A program made the position numbers and the translations under genes. Under the pieces are notes generated by a model. That model was given only the letters and a program-made list of their open reading frames with translations. It did no database searches and had not been told where the DNA came from. Of a stretch of DNA of 24,597 bases, positions 14,063 to 21,062 are shown one piece after another (position 1 is the first letter of the stretch; every line of letters begins with the position of its first letter). The DNA lies in the IMG/VR virus record IMGVR_UViG_3300046028_007527, positions 1 through 24,597 of that record. One strand, written 5' to 3'. Source of the DNA: a virus.

Positions 14063-14827
14063 ATGAAAACTATCGTTCTTGCAACCGGTGGATTTGACCC
14101 CATCCACTCGGGACACATTGCGTATCTCAAAGCAGCACGTCAACTAGGAGACATTCTTGTAGTTGGTGTAAATTCCGATGAGTGGGTAGCTCGCAGAAAG
14201 GGGCGAGCATTTATGCCAATCTTAGAACGCACTGAGATTGTCCAGAATATCAAAGGTGTAGATTTTGTAATCACATTTGACGATCGTGACGACAGTGCAC
14301 GGCATGCCATTGAAATGGTGCGTCAGAGTTATCCACAGGACAAGATTATCGTCGCCGATGGTAACCAGCGCACAGACAAAAATATGCCCGAGCTGAGACT
14401 AGCAGACACTAATTTAGAATTTAAGTTTAACGTGGGTGGCGTGATTGAGAAAAACTCCAGTAGTTGGCTACTGGAAGAATGGCGTGCTCCTAAAACACGC
14501 CGCATGTGGGGGCATTATTGCGTAGTGCATGACTCACCCGGTGTCAAAGTTAAAGAACTTACAGTAGAGCCCGGGGCTGCACTAAGTATGCAAAGACACC
14601 AGGATCGCGCCGAGTTCTGGCTTGTGACCAAAGGCGAGGCCAGCATATACACGCTCAATGCCGAGACTGATCTAGAACTGCAAGGACGGTACACACAGCA
14701 TCAATACTTGCATATTGGACTACATTGTTGGCATCAGTTGGTTAATGAAACTTCAAACCCATTGACTCTTATTGAGATTCAATACGGTAGTCGTTGTACA
14801 GAAGAAGATGTAGAAAGAAGATTATGA
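14063..14827 (+). CDS. Nucleotidyltransferase (HldE/TagD-like) fused to a mannose-6-phosphate isomerase-type cupin
   Basis: This 254-residue protein has two domains. Residues 1-135 are a cytidylyltransferase-like nucleotidyltransferase: ATGGFDPIHSGHIAYLK has the HxGH signature (H15-H18), VGVNSDEWVARRKGR matches the HldE C-terminal/TagD family, and KIIVADGNQRTDKN stands where the second nucleotide-binding motif is expected. Residues 150-245 form a cupin like the type II phosphomannose isomerase domain of ManC: VKELTVEPGAALSMQRHQ, then RAEFWLVTKGEA, with H179 and E184 as likely metal ligands. The pairing suggests one protein that activates a sugar phosphate and isomerises or binds a related sugar. 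It is first in a five-gene overlapping operon, and its stop overlaps the next start (ATGA). Confidence 0.86.
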   Translation: MKTIVLATGGFDPIHSGHIAYLKAARQLGDILVVGVNSDEWVARRKGRAFMPILERTEIVQNIKGVDFVITFDDRDDSARHAIEMVRQSYPQDKIIVADGNQRTDKNMPELRLADTNLEFKFNVGGVIEKNSSSWLLEEWRAPKTRRMWGHYCVVHDSPGVKVKELTVEPGAALSMQRHQDRAEFWLVTKGEASIYTLNAETDLELQGRYTQHQYLHIGLHCWHQLVNETSNPLTLIEIQYGSRCTEEDVERRL

Positions 14828-15510
14828 AACCTATTCCAATTTTCATTGGATACGATCCACGTGAAGCAATTGCATTCCACGTTTGTGCAAACTCTATCAT
14901 TAGGTACGCCAGTCGGCCAGTGGCCATCATCCCCTTGGCCCTAAACTTGTTTGATGACTATAAAGAAACACACACCGACGGCAGCAATCAATTTATCTAC
15001 AGTAGATTCCTTGTCCCTCACCTTATGAACTTTCAGGGGCATGCAATCTTTATTGATGGCGATATGGTTGTTTGCGACGATATTATCAAGTTATGGGACT
15101 TGCGTCGCTTGGAACTAGATGTTCAAGTGGTCATGCATGACTATAAAACACGCATGACAGAGAAATACCTAGGGGCTAAAAATGAGAACTATCCGCGCAA
15201 GAACTGGAGCTCGGTAATTTTATGGAACTGTAACAGTTTTCCTAACCGTAAGCTTACGCCAGAGTTTATTCAGAAGTCTACCGGGGCCGAACTACATCGT
15301 TTTACCTGGCTGCAGAACGAACGAATTGGAGAGCTGCCCCCGGAGTGGAACTGGTTACCAGATGAATATGGCCCAAATGAGGATGCCAAACTGTTGCATT
15401 ATACTCTAGGCACGCCTTGCTTCCACGAATTTGCCACTACTAATCAAGGCAGTGAATGGCACCGGGAACGTATGCTAACAGAGTATTGTCAGCAAAGATC
15501 AATCGAATGA
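14824..15510 (+). CDS. Glycosyltransferase, GT8-like
   Basis: This 228-residue protein begins MKPIPIFIGYDPREAIAFHV. The DxD motif is FIDGDMVV (D78, D80), preceded by YSRFLVPHL, a pattern of phage and bacterial GT8-like enzymes in which an arginine-containing helix precedes the metal site. SSVILWNCNSF and LLHYTLGTPCFHE lie where the acceptor pocket and the final histidine metal ligand are expected. The start used is ATG 14824, overlapping the preceding stop as ATGA; an in-frame ATG at 14794 lies inside the cupin coding region and is unlikely. The stop overlaps the next ATG in the same way. Donor and acceptor unknown. Confidence 0.85.
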   Translation: MKPIPIFIGYDPREAIAFHVCANSIIRYASRPVAIIPLALNLFDDYKETHTDGSNQFIYSRFLVPHLMNFQGHAIFIDGDMVVCDDIIKLWDLRRLELDVQVVMHDYKTRMTEKYLGAKNENYPRKNWSSVILWNCNSFPNRKLTPEFIQKSTGAELHRFTWLQNERIGELPPEWNWLPDEYGPNEDAKLLHYTLGTPCFHEFATTNQGSEWHRERMLTEYCQQRSIE

Positions 15511-16517
15511 ACTGGGAACAGGTAGGATCATCGTATGTTCCGCCTCCACCTCCGCCACCGCCTCCACCTCCGCCACCGCATGTGTTTGACATGATACCGC
15601 CAACAGTTAAAACATTATTCGATGACATTCTCAAATATCGAGTTGACCCGGCCGGCACATATTATGGTATAACACTAGACGTTTTAGTTAATCAGCTAAC
15701 ACAGTTAGACAACAGTGCGGCCGCGGCAATCGGAACAGACGAAAAAGATACAAAATTTGAGAGGAAGGGCAAAATGTACGATCCATTTTTGCAAAGTTTT
15801 ATACTGGGATCTGGCGGACAAATTTCTGACTGGGAAAAACACAGTGCCAGCATGGCTCCAGCGGTATTTAGAGGCATAACCAACCGCAAAGAAATGGAGA
15901 TCTGTCGTTCTGTTGGCCGCGACTTTTACTACATAGACACAGGATATTTTGGCAATGGTCGCAAAAAAATCTATCATAGAATTACACGCAACGATGTACA
16001 AAACTTTGGCCCTATAATTGAACGACCCGGTGATAGGTTTGGTGCCACTGGTGTAAAATTAAGAAAATTTAGAGGCGGCCAGAACATATTGTTGGCCCCG
16101 CCCAGTCAAAAACTATTGAATATCTACAACATCAATCTTGAAGAATGGCTAGAACAAGTAAAAACAGAGATTGGATCAGTTACAGATCGACCCATTGTGT
16201 TAAGAACCAAACAGGGACGTAGTACCAGGGTCAATGATGATACCATGGAAATGGCCCTGGACCGCGACGTACATTGCCTTGTGACATTCTCCAGCATTGC
16301 TGCTGGCGAAGCATTATTGCACGGTAAACCGGCTATCACACTTGGTCCCAATGCTGCTGCTGCGCTGTGCAGTCAATCAGTTGCGGAGATTGAAAATTTA
16401 AAAATACCCACACTGGACGAAGTAGACGCCTGGGCACGACACATGGCCTACTGCCAATTTACCGAAGTAGACATGCGTGATGGCACAGCCTGGCGTATAC
16501 TGAACGAACATGTATGA
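15507..16517 (+). CDS. Capsule-polysaccharide-type transferase-like protein with a 13-proline tract
   Basis: This 336-residue protein begins with a short leader (MNWEQVGSSYV), then 13 consecutive prolines and an alpha/beta protein. TFSSIAAGEALLHGKPAITL near the C-terminus resembles the serine-rich donor-binding loop of KpsC/KpsS and CDP-glycerol-transferase-type enzymes, where SS-x-x-GEAL and GKP are typical. DRPIVLRTKQGR lies where a HPxP or RxK phosphate-binding segment would be. I take ATG 15507, which overlaps the preceding stop as ATGA; the ATG at 15456 is inside the previous gene. The next gene, at 16510, looks like a distant paralogue. The exact reaction is unknown. Confidence 0.75.
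   Translation: MNWEQVGSSYVPPPPPPPPPPPPPHVFDMIPPTVKTLFDDILKYRVDPAGTYYGITLDVLVNQLTQLDNSAAAAIGTDEKDTKFERKGKMYDPFLQSFILGSGGQISDWEKHSASMAPAVFRGITNRKEMEICRSVGRDFYYIDTGYFGNGRKKIYHRITRNDVQNFGPIIERPGDRFGATGVKLRKFRGGQNILLAPPSQKLLNIYNINLEEWLEQVKTEIGSVTDRPIVLRTKQGRSTRVNDDTMEMALDRDVHCLVTFSSIAAGEALLHGKPAITLGPNAAAALCSQSVAEIENLKIPTLDEVDAWARHMAYCQFTEVDMRDGTAWRILNEHV
15543..15578 (+). repeat. Two exact 18-bp tandem repeats encoding polyproline
   Basis: The unit CCTCCACCTCCGCCACCG occurs twice in phase, after a single CCG codon, and gives 13 prolines in a row. The unit is a whole number of codons, so copy-number change would alter the tract by six residues without a frameshift. Confidence 0.92.
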
Positions 16518-17409
16518 TGTTGTTGTTTATCTAAGTTCCTTACAAAAACAAAGTCCGGGTAGAAAAGTTGATACCTTGACAGCGTTTGCGGATGGCGCAC
16601 GATCTCACGGCGCCACAGTACACATAGAAAAACAAAATACATACACTCCTTCAAAGTTGGCCGTAATATTAGGATGGGCCAGTCCTGAACAACACACACC
16701 CAACATAAAACTACGAGCACACATAATACAACAGCAGCAGCAGTCGGGCAATCACACAATGTGTATTGATGCAAATTGTTTTAAATTTGCAGACCATGAC
16801 AGTCGGTATCTACGGTACAGTATAGGCAGTCCGTTTTACGACACCGGCAACTATGCTAATAAAAATTCAGACTCTTCCAGATGGAAGCAATTGTCAAAAG
16901 ATCTTGGAATTGCTGTGCCTGGGTGGCATTCAACTGGAAATTACATACTGTTACTGATGCAACGGGACGGTGGGTTTACCATGAAAGGTCTGCATCCGCT
17001 GGACTGGACCGAACAAAAAATAAAACTCATACAGCAACACACTGACATGCCCATCGTGTTACGCCCACATCCGGGGAAAATAGCTGATCCGACTGCTTTG
17101 ATACGACCCGGAGTCACAGTAAGTGATCCAATCCGACGCTCGTTATTGAAAGATTTAAAACAGTCCGCCTGCGCTTTTGTGTTTAACAGTAGCAGTGGTG
17201 TTGCTGCAATACTGCAAGGAGTTCCGTTGTGGGTAGATGATCCCAGTAGTGTGTGCTGGCCGGTGGCCAATACTGATGTCAAAACAATTCACAATCCGAT
17301 TATGCTCGATCGTACACAATGGTTAAATGATTTAAGTGCATGCCACTGGACCGACGAGGAAAGCCGTCAAGGATTGATCTACAAAAAATTCTTACCTTAT
17401 CTTGTTTAA
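16510..17409 (+). CDS. Capsule-polysaccharide-type transferase-like protein
   Basis: This 299-residue protein begins MYDVVVYLSSLQKQSPGRKV. MPIVLRPHPGKIAD near residue 185 is the HPG phosphate-binding segment of capsule-type and CDP-glycerol-type transferases. ACAFVFNSSSGVAAILQGVP near 220 is the matching serine-rich loop, comparable to FSSIAAGEALLHGKP in the preceding gene. WTEQKIKLIQQHTD precedes the HPG segment, as expected for the GT-B linker helix. The two neighbours are probably diverged duplicates acting on one glycan. It overlaps the previous gene by eight bases and is followed after one base by the SGNH gene start. No signal peptide or membrane helix is visible. Confidence 0.8.
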   Translation: MYDVVVYLSSLQKQSPGRKVDTLTAFADGARSHGATVHIEKQNTYTPSKLAVILGWASPEQHTPNIKLRAHIIQQQQQSGNHTMCIDANCFKFADHDSRYLRYSIGSPFYDTGNYANKNSDSSRWKQLSKDLGIAVPGWHSTGNYILLLMQRDGGFTMKGLHPLDWTEQKIKLIQQHTDMPIVLRPHPGKIADPTALIRPGVTVSDPIRRSLLKDLKQSACAFVFNSSSGVAAILQGVPLWVDDPSSVCWPVANTDVKTIHNPIMLDRTQWLNDLSACHWTDEESRQGLIYKKFLPYLV

Positions 17410-17410
17410 T

Positions 17411-18092
17411 ATGTCACAAAAAGTTATTGCTTGTTTTGGTTGTAGTTTTACAGGGGGTGTTTGATTCTTGTGAACCAAGACAGTCTTGGCCATATCAATT
17501 GTCATTGGCAAGACCAGATTTAAAAGTTTATAATTTTGGAAGACAAGCAACCAGCGTATTATTTTCGTTAAACATGATTGATCAAGTGTCTGAACAATTA
17601 AAATCAGATTTAGTGATAACACAACTTACCGAACCAACAAGAATGACGTTTTATGATCCAGGATTTAAATTAAATCTAGAACAAGACCTATTACAAATTT
17701 CAGATAATTATTCGGTGTTACCGATGAGCATCAAAGGCATTTGGCCGTTCAATGGTCTCAGCGGAAAAAGACAAACCAAGGAAAATTTGTCTAATCCTGC
17801 AACGGCAGAAAAATTTCAATTCCTAAAAAATCTTATGGTCATGCATGAAGATCAAAATCATTTTGATCCTGAGTACAGAGCATTTTCTCACAGAGCAAGA
17901 TCGTTATCCGATCTAGTATTCTTTCACAGAAAACTATATAGAGAAGTTCCGGGGCTAGAAAATGTACCCTGTGTAGAAAAGTTATTAGGCACTGAAAAAT
18001 TTTTAGATCTAGTTATAGACAAAGGATTTCACTTTGGTATCGACGGTGCCCAATGGATTTCAAACTGGGTTGTTGACAAATTGAAATTATAA
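17411..18092 (+). CDS. SGNH hydrolase-like protein with an apparent +1 frameshift near 17462
   Basis: The ATG at 17411, one base after the upstream stop, opens MSQKVIACFGCSFTGGV with a GCSF nucleophile block (S12), and then meets TGA at 17462-17464. The rest of the protein continues in the +1 frame: DSCEPRQSWPYQLSLARP, VYNFGRQATSVLF, LVITQLTEPTRM, and a C-terminal DKGFHFGIDGAQ that matches the SGNH DxxH block. Joined, they give about 226 residues, an ordinary SGNH length, so both halves belong to one gene. The junction AGGGGGTGTTTGAT has a run of five G and three T, so an indel (error or true mutation) is the simplest cause. Its likeness to the prfB +1 recoding site is the alternative. A longer +1-frame reading from 17340 is spurious, since it runs through the end of the preceding gene. 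Confidence 0.78.
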
Positions 18093-18095
18093 ATA
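18088..18095 (+). promoter_or_regulatory. T4 late-promoter-like TATAAATA box for terC
   Basis: An exact TATAAATA overlapping the TAA stop of the SGNH gene. Expected +1 near 18101 leaves a leader of about 50 bases, ending in AAGGA at 18143-18147 before the ATG at 18152. Unlike the other boxes here it feeds a normal leader. Confidence 0.58.
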
Positions 18096-18096
18096 C

Positions 18097-18124
18097 GTTT
18101 TGTTCAACAGGCTATAGACAAAAC
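18097..18124 (+). other. Stem-loop in the terC leader
   Basis: A perfect seven-base inverted repeat, GTTTTGT and ACAAAAC, encloses a 14-base loop. There is no T run after it, so it is not an obvious terminator. A transcript from the late box at 18088 would start inside the left arm, so the full stem would form only on read-through transcripts from the 14063 operon. Confidence 0.5.
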
Positions 18125-18151
18125 TGTGATACCATAACTTTTAAGGAATAT

Positions 18152-18841
18152 ATGGAACTCTTTACGATCCAAGCCCTTTGGGCATTTTTAGCTATCATCT
18201 TGATAGACATTGTATTAGCCGGCGATAACGCTCTTGTTATCGGAATGGCGGCTAACAAATTACCAGAACACCTACGCAAGAAGGCGATCTTCTGGGGTAC
18301 CTTTGGTGCCATTGCCATACGCTTTGTTTCAGTTGCGGCATTGACTTACTTGTTACTGATTCCGGGACTCCGAGCCATCGGTGCAGCAGCACTGGTCTGG
18401 ATTGGTTGGAAGTTAGTATTTGATGCAGGCGAACACAATGTAAACGCCCGGGACACTTTTTGGGGCGCCTTGTCTACCATTATAGTTGCTGATGCTGTCA
18501 TGGGCATTGACAATGCACTAGGCATTGCTGCAGCCGCTGATGGAAATTTTGTGTTGGTGATTGCTGGCTTGTTAATCAGTGTGCCTATCATTTTGTTCGG
18601 TGCTACCATGGTCAGCAAGATTCTTCAACGCTGGCCCGACACAGTGTTTGCGGGATCGTTTGTGTTGTTTGCTGTTGCTATGTTGATGTTGATGAAAGAA
18701 CCATTAATGGCCACATGGTGGGCAGGACTAGTACCTTGGGCAGCAGTTGTTATGCCGTGGGCATTTGCCTTGGTTGTTACTGCTGTTCAGTATAATCAAG
18801 CACGACTGCACCTGCATAAACGATATTTGTTTAAGTCATAA
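18152..18841 (+). CDS. TerC-family integral membrane protein
   Basis: This 229-residue protein has about seven hydrophobic helices and both TerC hallmark segments: LIDIVLAGDNALVIGMA in helix 1 and IIVADAVMGIDNALGIAAAA in the middle, each with acidic residues inside the membrane (GDNA and GIDNA). LPEHLRKKAIFWGTFGAIAIR is the usual loop and second helix. The length fits the short TerC/YjbE group. TerC relatives such as Alx and YkoY are linked to Mn2+ export and metal supply to secreted or membrane enzymes; tellurite resistance is the historic name. A normal AAGGA ribosome-binding site precedes the ATG. It is the only clear membrane protein in the window and probably came from a bacterial host. 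Confidence 0.93.
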   Translation: MELFTIQALWAFLAIILIDIVLAGDNALVIGMAANKLPEHLRKKAIFWGTFGAIAIRFVSVAALTYLLLIPGLRAIGAAALVWIGWKLVFDAGEHNVNARDTFWGALSTIIVADAVMGIDNALGIAAAADGNFVLVIAGLLISVPIILFGATMVSKILQRWPDTVFAGSFVLFAVAMLMLMKEPLMATWWAGLVPWAAVVMPWAFALVVTAVQYNQARLHLHKRYLFKS

Positions 18842-18875
18842 AAAATCCCCGTCGGTCTACTCATCACTGAGGGAT
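18840..18875 (-). terminator. Possible weak terminator of the minus-strand glycan operon
   Basis: On minus, ATCCC (18875-18871) can pair with GGGAT near 18850-18845 across a loop of about 20 bases, followed directly by six T. The five-pair stem is short, so this is tentative. The position, 36 bp past the stop at 18911 in a 69-bp convergent gap, is right. Confidence 0.38.
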
Positions 18876-18910
18876 CTAACGTGTATAGTTTGTTTTTGAT
18901 GCCGGGCTGA

Positions 18911-19543
18911 TCAAGACCTGGGCCTGTCAGGGTTGATGCCGCCGGAGGATATAGAATACCAGTTCTTGACTGAATGTTCAGTCTCTCTAAACCACCAGTA
19001 CAAATCAGACCCGGTCCAGCCAGCAAATTGTTCTTGGTACCATTCTATGCTTCTGGGATAGGTTACTCGGGTATAATCATACATTCTTTTTTTGGCTTTT
19101 ATCGGTTTCACAGGATTGTGTAGACTTATGAATACAAATTTTGTAGCATAACTCATCAACTTATCACGCAACCAAGGCATATCAATATCCGGAATGCTGC
19201 CCAGCACCTGTGTACAAATAACCGCATCAAACGTTTGTTCTGCGGGTTCAGTATCAAACTCCGGGACACAAGGATCAAATTTATAAACACTTTCTGCGTT
19301 GATTCTGGTCTGAAAAGTCATTGGTTGTGTCACTTGATCTCCGGGCAATCCGTATGGTACAAGATTTGTGTATTGTCTACCCTTGCCACATCCGTAGTCT
19401 AGTACTGTTTTAGCATCATACTTGTCCATCAGTACCCGGATTTGATTGTGATAATTTTTGCAATCATCTCCGCCCCAACTAGAATTCTCTGTTTGAAAGC
19501 GTTTACCTATTTCTACACTTTCTAGATAATACGCACTTGGCAT
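18911..19543 (-). CDS. SAM-dependent methyltransferase (class I)
   Basis: This 210-residue protein has motif I TVLDYGCGKGRQY at about residues 46-58, an acidic motif II region (VYKFDPCVPEFD) and a motif IV-like QTFDAVICTQVLGSIPD. The following CTQVLGSIPD segment corresponds to the post-I helix of small-molecule and sugar methyltransferases, and FVFISLHNP is the next strand. The N-terminus is short and soluble. It is the last gene of the overlapping minus-strand operon. Its ATG overlaps the upstream TAA as TAATG. It probably methylates a sugar or glycan end, as the operon is otherwise made of glycan genes. Confidence 0.85.
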   Translation of the reverse strand: MPSAYYLESVEIGKRFQTENSSWGGDDCKNYHNQIRVLMDKYDAKTVLDYGCGKGRQYTNLVPYGLPGDQVTQPMTFQTRINAESVYKFDPCVPEFDTEPAEQTFDAVICTQVLGSIPDIDMPWLRDKLMSYATKFVFISLHNPVKPIKAKKRMYDYTRVTYPRSIEWYQEQFAGWTGSDLYWWFRETEHSVKNWYSISSGGINPDRPRS

Positions 19544-20217
19544 TACAGTTCCTCTATAAGTTGTTTATTGTTTGCTACCCACTGTTGAGCAGTTTCTGAT
19601 TTGTAATATTCGCTAGTCCAGTCGCTATATATTTGCCAATTTGATGGCGCTGTGTAATCTTTCCTCAACAAATACATTTGACAACTAACGCTGACTGCTC
19701 TGGCATTGGGTGCCAAAATGTACTTGAACATCACATTTCCACTTTTGTGTTTGGGACCACTCAGTCGAGTCACAACAGATTCCTGGTTGTCTATACTGGA
19801 TCTTTTTGCAATCACCATAAAGTCTGTTACTTTTTTTGTTGTGCCGGCATCGATTCGTTCGTGAGTTTTATCATAATGATTGGTAAAGTCCACGCCCATG
19901 AATGCTACATCATTACTGTTGTCTAGTATAGCATCCAGTTCACTTGACACTGCCAGCATAGAGCTCGGGGTAAACCATGTGTCGGTTCTGAGTTTAATAA
20001 TAATGTCTTCTTGTGTTTGTTTTAGTGCTTGCAAGAAGTCCCATACCTGCACTCCACCACTAGACATAAATGGACCGTTGGTACTGGGACCGGACCGGGT
20101 AAAATCATAGACATTTATTTTGGACCTGGTGCTTAACAAATCAAACAATGCTGCGTGATTTTTTTTAGAAGTTGAGTCAAATTTTCGTTGGCCAATATAT
20201 ACTACAGCAATTGCCAT
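19543..20217 (-). CDS. WavE-like LPS-synthesis/glycosyltransferase protein, paralogue A
   Basis: This 224-residue protein begins MAIAVVYIGQRKFDSTSKKN. The core GGVQVWDFLQALKQTQEDII then KLRTDTWFTPSS (LRTD at 76-79) resembles the K-x-RTD signature of the WavE lipopolysaccharide-synthesis family. VTDFMVIAKRSS and KSGNVMFKYI are shared almost position by position with the neighbour at 20202, so the two are tandem duplicates. The family is thought to contain glycosyltransferases of LPS core synthesis, but the mechanism is poorly known. It overlaps the upstream gene by 16 bases. It is shorter than paralogue B, mainly in the acidic insert near residue 50 and at the C-terminus. Confidence 0.75.
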   Translation of the reverse strand: MAIAVVYIGQRKFDSTSKKNHAALFDLLSTRSKINVYDFTRSGPSTNGPFMSSGGVQVWDFLQALKQTQEDIIIKLRTDTWFTPSSMLAVSSELDAILDNSNDVAFMGVDFTNHYDKTHERIDAGTTKKVTDFMVIAKRSSIDNQESVVTRLSGPKHKSGNVMFKYILAPNARAVSVSCQMYLLRKDYTAPSNWQIYSDWTSEYYKSETAQQWVANNKQLIEEL

Positions 20218-21062
20218 CTTTTAAAATCCTGTATGTCTAGATCTTGTGGTTCCCATCCGTGTTGACTGCGCCACCAATTGACAGCATCTTGCATAGGGTG
20301 TGGAATTACAAATGTTTTTTTACCTATTTCTGATTTATCGTCAAGTATATAACTTTGTATATAGTCCTTGCAAACCTCCAGGTCTTGTGGATACTCACTA
20401 TAGGTTTTGCGAATCAGCCAGGTTTGGCATAGTATTCTAAAAGCATCAATCTCTTGAAAATACAGTCCGTCTTCTGTGACTCGCATGGGAATCAACAACT
20501 TAAAAAGATTGTTGCCACTACGACGTTTTTTTGCTGCAAGACTTGAAACATAGTCTATTACTTCCGGGCCTGGTTTCATTCGAGTCCGATTGGCAATGAT
20601 AACAAAGTCTTGTACACCTCCAGCAACTCTGTCAATTACGACTAGTTTTTGATAAACTTTTCCGGCATTTTCGTGAATCCAGTCACTGCCAAAATAAGCA
20701 ATGTCTGTTCGACCTACTAGAATATTTTTAATCTCTTCGCAAATTATATCTATGCTAGAATCAGTGAACCAAACATCAGTACGTAACCTCATTACGTAAG
20801 GTTCAGTAGTGCGTTCGCAACCTCTTACAAAATCCCAAACTTGTATCCCGCCGCCTTGGCCCCGGCGATAAGCAGTATCTAAGTTGGGGTCTCCTTCCTC
20901 GTACGGACATACGCCACGGGCAGAGTCATCTTTTGTAAACCAATAGATATTGATGTCTGTAATTTGTTTGATTTGATCAAACAGTCGTTGATGATTCTGT
21001 TTAGTAATTTCTAGGTTGTGTCGTCGATCACCTGTGTAGAATATTGCTATTTTTTGTTTCAT
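20202..21062 (-). CDS. WavE-like LPS-synthesis/glycosyltransferase protein, paralogue B
   Basis: This 286-residue protein begins MKQKIAIFYTGDRRHNLEIT. It shares with paralogue A the blocks GGIQVWDFVRGCE, RLRTDVWFTDSS (LRTD at 93-96), VQDFVIIANR and RSGNNLFKLL. A tryptophan-rich C-terminus (NWWRSQHGWEPQD) is unique to this copy. The start overlaps the previous stop as ATGA. A TATAAATA octamer on minus at 21104-21097 lies about 35 bases ahead of the start, inside the previous gene; it may be an internal late promoter, or chance. Function as for paralogue A: sugar transfer in surface-glycan assembly is inferred. Confidence 0.76.
   Translation of the reverse strand: MKQKIAIFYTGDRRHNLEITKQNHQRLFDQIKQITDINIYWFTKDDSARGVCPYEEGDPNLDTAYRRGQGGGIQVWDFVRGCERTTEPYVMRLRTDVWFTDSSIDIICEEIKNILVGRTDIAYFGSDWIHENAGKVYQKLVVIDRVAGGVQDFVIIANRTRMKPGPEVIDYVSSLAAKKRRSGNNLFKLLIPMRVTEDGLYFQEIDAFRILCQTWLIRKTYSEYPQDLEVCKDYIQSYILDDKSEIGKKTFVIPHPMQDAVNWWRSQHGWEPQDLDIQDFKRWQLL

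Noticed and set aside
15440-15658. Minus-strand frame with 13 glycines, looking like a glycine-rich fibre or collagen-like peptide
   Set aside because: It is the exact antisense of the polyproline codons in the 15507 gene, with no ribosome-binding site or neighbours on that strand.
17340-17462. N-terminal extension of the SGNH frame starting at 17340
   Set aside because: It runs through the end of the preceding transferase gene in another frame, while the true SGNH N-terminus (GCSF) lies in the frame of ATG 17411.
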